DNA of 49,390 nucleotides from Lachnospiraceae bacterium. GTDB lineage: Bacteria; Bacillota; Clostridia; Lachnospirales; Lachnospiraceae. Each line of letters begins with the position of its first letter. The stretch's first letter is position 1. The stretch spans positions 1 to 49,390 of the forward strand of contig JAILCK010000121.1 of NCBI GenBank assembly GCA_024680435.1, given 5' to 3'. Positions 48,519-49,390 of this stretch are shown in pieces. The notes under the pieces are model-generated. The model was not told the DNA's origin. It did not search any database and saw only the letters and a program-made list of their open reading frames with translations. The position numbers and the translations under genes were made by a program.

Positions 48519-49390
48519 ATGGCATTAAATAAGAAGTCAGTTGATGATTTTTCTGCTAAGGGAAAGAGAGTGCTTGTTCGTTGCGACTTTAACGTTCCTT
48601 TAAAGAACGGTGAAATCACAGACGAAACACGTATCGTAGCAGCACTTCCCACAATTAAGAAGTTGATTGCCGATGGTGGCAAGGTTATCCTTTGCTCACA
48701 CCTTGGTAAGGTTAAAGAAGGCCCCAACGAGAAGGAATCTCTTGCACCCGTTGCAAAAGCTCTTTCAGCTAAGCTTGGTAAGGAAGTTGTTTTCGTATCC
48801 GATTACAACGTAACAGGCGATGCAGCTACAAAGGCTGTTGAAGCTATGAAAGAAGGAGATGTAGTATTACTTCAGAATACTCGTTTCCGTATGGAAGAAG
48901 AAACAAAGCCCGAAAAGGCAGGCAAGAAGTTTGCAGAAGAACTTGCTGCACTTTGCGATGACTATGTATGTGATGCATTCGGTTCTTCACACCGTGCACA
49001 CGCATCAGTATCTGTTGTTACAGATTTTGTAAGAGCTAAGGGCGGTAACTGTGCAGTTGGTTACCTTATGCAGAAAGAAATCGATTTCCTCGGAAATGCG
49101 GTTGAAAACCCTGTACGTCCTTTCGTAGCTATCCTTGGCGGCGCTAAGGTTGCTGATAAGCTTAAGGTTATTGATAACCTTCTTGAGAAGGCTGATACAC
49201 TTATCATCGGTGGCGGTATGGCATTTACCTTCTTAAAGGCAAAGGGCTATGAAATCGGTAAGTCACTTGTTGATGATGAAAAGATTGATTATTGTAAGGA
49301 AATGATGGCTAAGGCTGAAAAGCTTGGTAAGAAGCTTCTTCTTCCCGTTGATACAACCGTAGCTGCAGGTTTCCCCGATCCTATCGACAA
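48519..49390 (+). CDS. pgk: phosphoglycerate kinase, 5' part (runs off window)
   Basis: [46 protein letters not shown]; no stop before window end, hence absent from ORF track. Confidence 0.96.
   Translation, partial: MALNKKSVDDFSAKGKRVLVRCDFNVPLKNGEITDETRIVAALPTIKKLIADGGKVILCSHLGKVKEGPNEKESLAPVAKALSAKLGKEVVFVSDYNVTGDAATKAVEAMKEGDVVLLQNTRFRMEEETKPEKAGKKFAEELAALCDDYVCDAFGSSHRAHASVSVVTDFVRAKGGNCAVGYLMQKEIDFLGNAVENPVRPFVAILGGAKVADKLKVIDNLLEKADTLIIGGGMAFTFLKAKGYEIGKSLVDDEKIDYCKEMMAKAEKLGKKLLLPVDTTVAAGFPDPID

Noticed and set aside
1-49390. CRISPR array, tRNA/rRNA genes, phage or IS elements
   Set aside because: No regularly spaced direct repeats, cloverleaf-like sequences, rRNA motifs or transposase-like ORFs were recognised by eye; short or divergent ncRNAs cannot be excluded without covariance-model searches

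Overview
Chromosomal segment of a low-GC, Lachnospiraceae-like Firmicute (inferred from gene content and protein style). Almost all of it is coding. Housekeeping blocks: 3' end of murD, ftsZ, CBS-DHH pyrophosphatase, rqcH (NFACT), yicC-gmk-rpoZ-rimO-pgsA-cinA, recA-recX, rny, hflX, sbcDC-like genes, aspartate-type aminotransferase, xerD-like recombinase, nifS-like desulfurase, hisJ-like PHP phosphatase, gap and the 5' part of pgk. Accessory blocks: an ~11 kb carbohydrate cassette between recX and rny (LacI regulator, GNAT-like acyltransferase, LplB/YtcP-type ABC importer, a 1236-aa membrane-anchored DUF4832-type protein, Gfo/Idh/MocA oxidoreductase) and a DUF2264 + GH88 pair. Main point for follow-up: a TetM/EF-G-like ribosomal-protection GTPase fused at its C-terminus to a YacP/Rae1-like NYN nuclease domain. 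It is divergent from a ykgJ-hflX operon, and both start codons sit about 7 nt after a -10 box with no Shine-Dalgarno (apparently leaderless). Others: a cluster of GTTACGTT half-sites over the cassette promoter, two LexA-type boxes at recA, a membrane-hairpin SbcC-like ATPase, a minimal SufCB pair, and several regulatory hairpins and palindromes. No rRNA, tRNA, CRISPR array, IS element or prophage was recognised. All family assignments are by eye; no database search was run.
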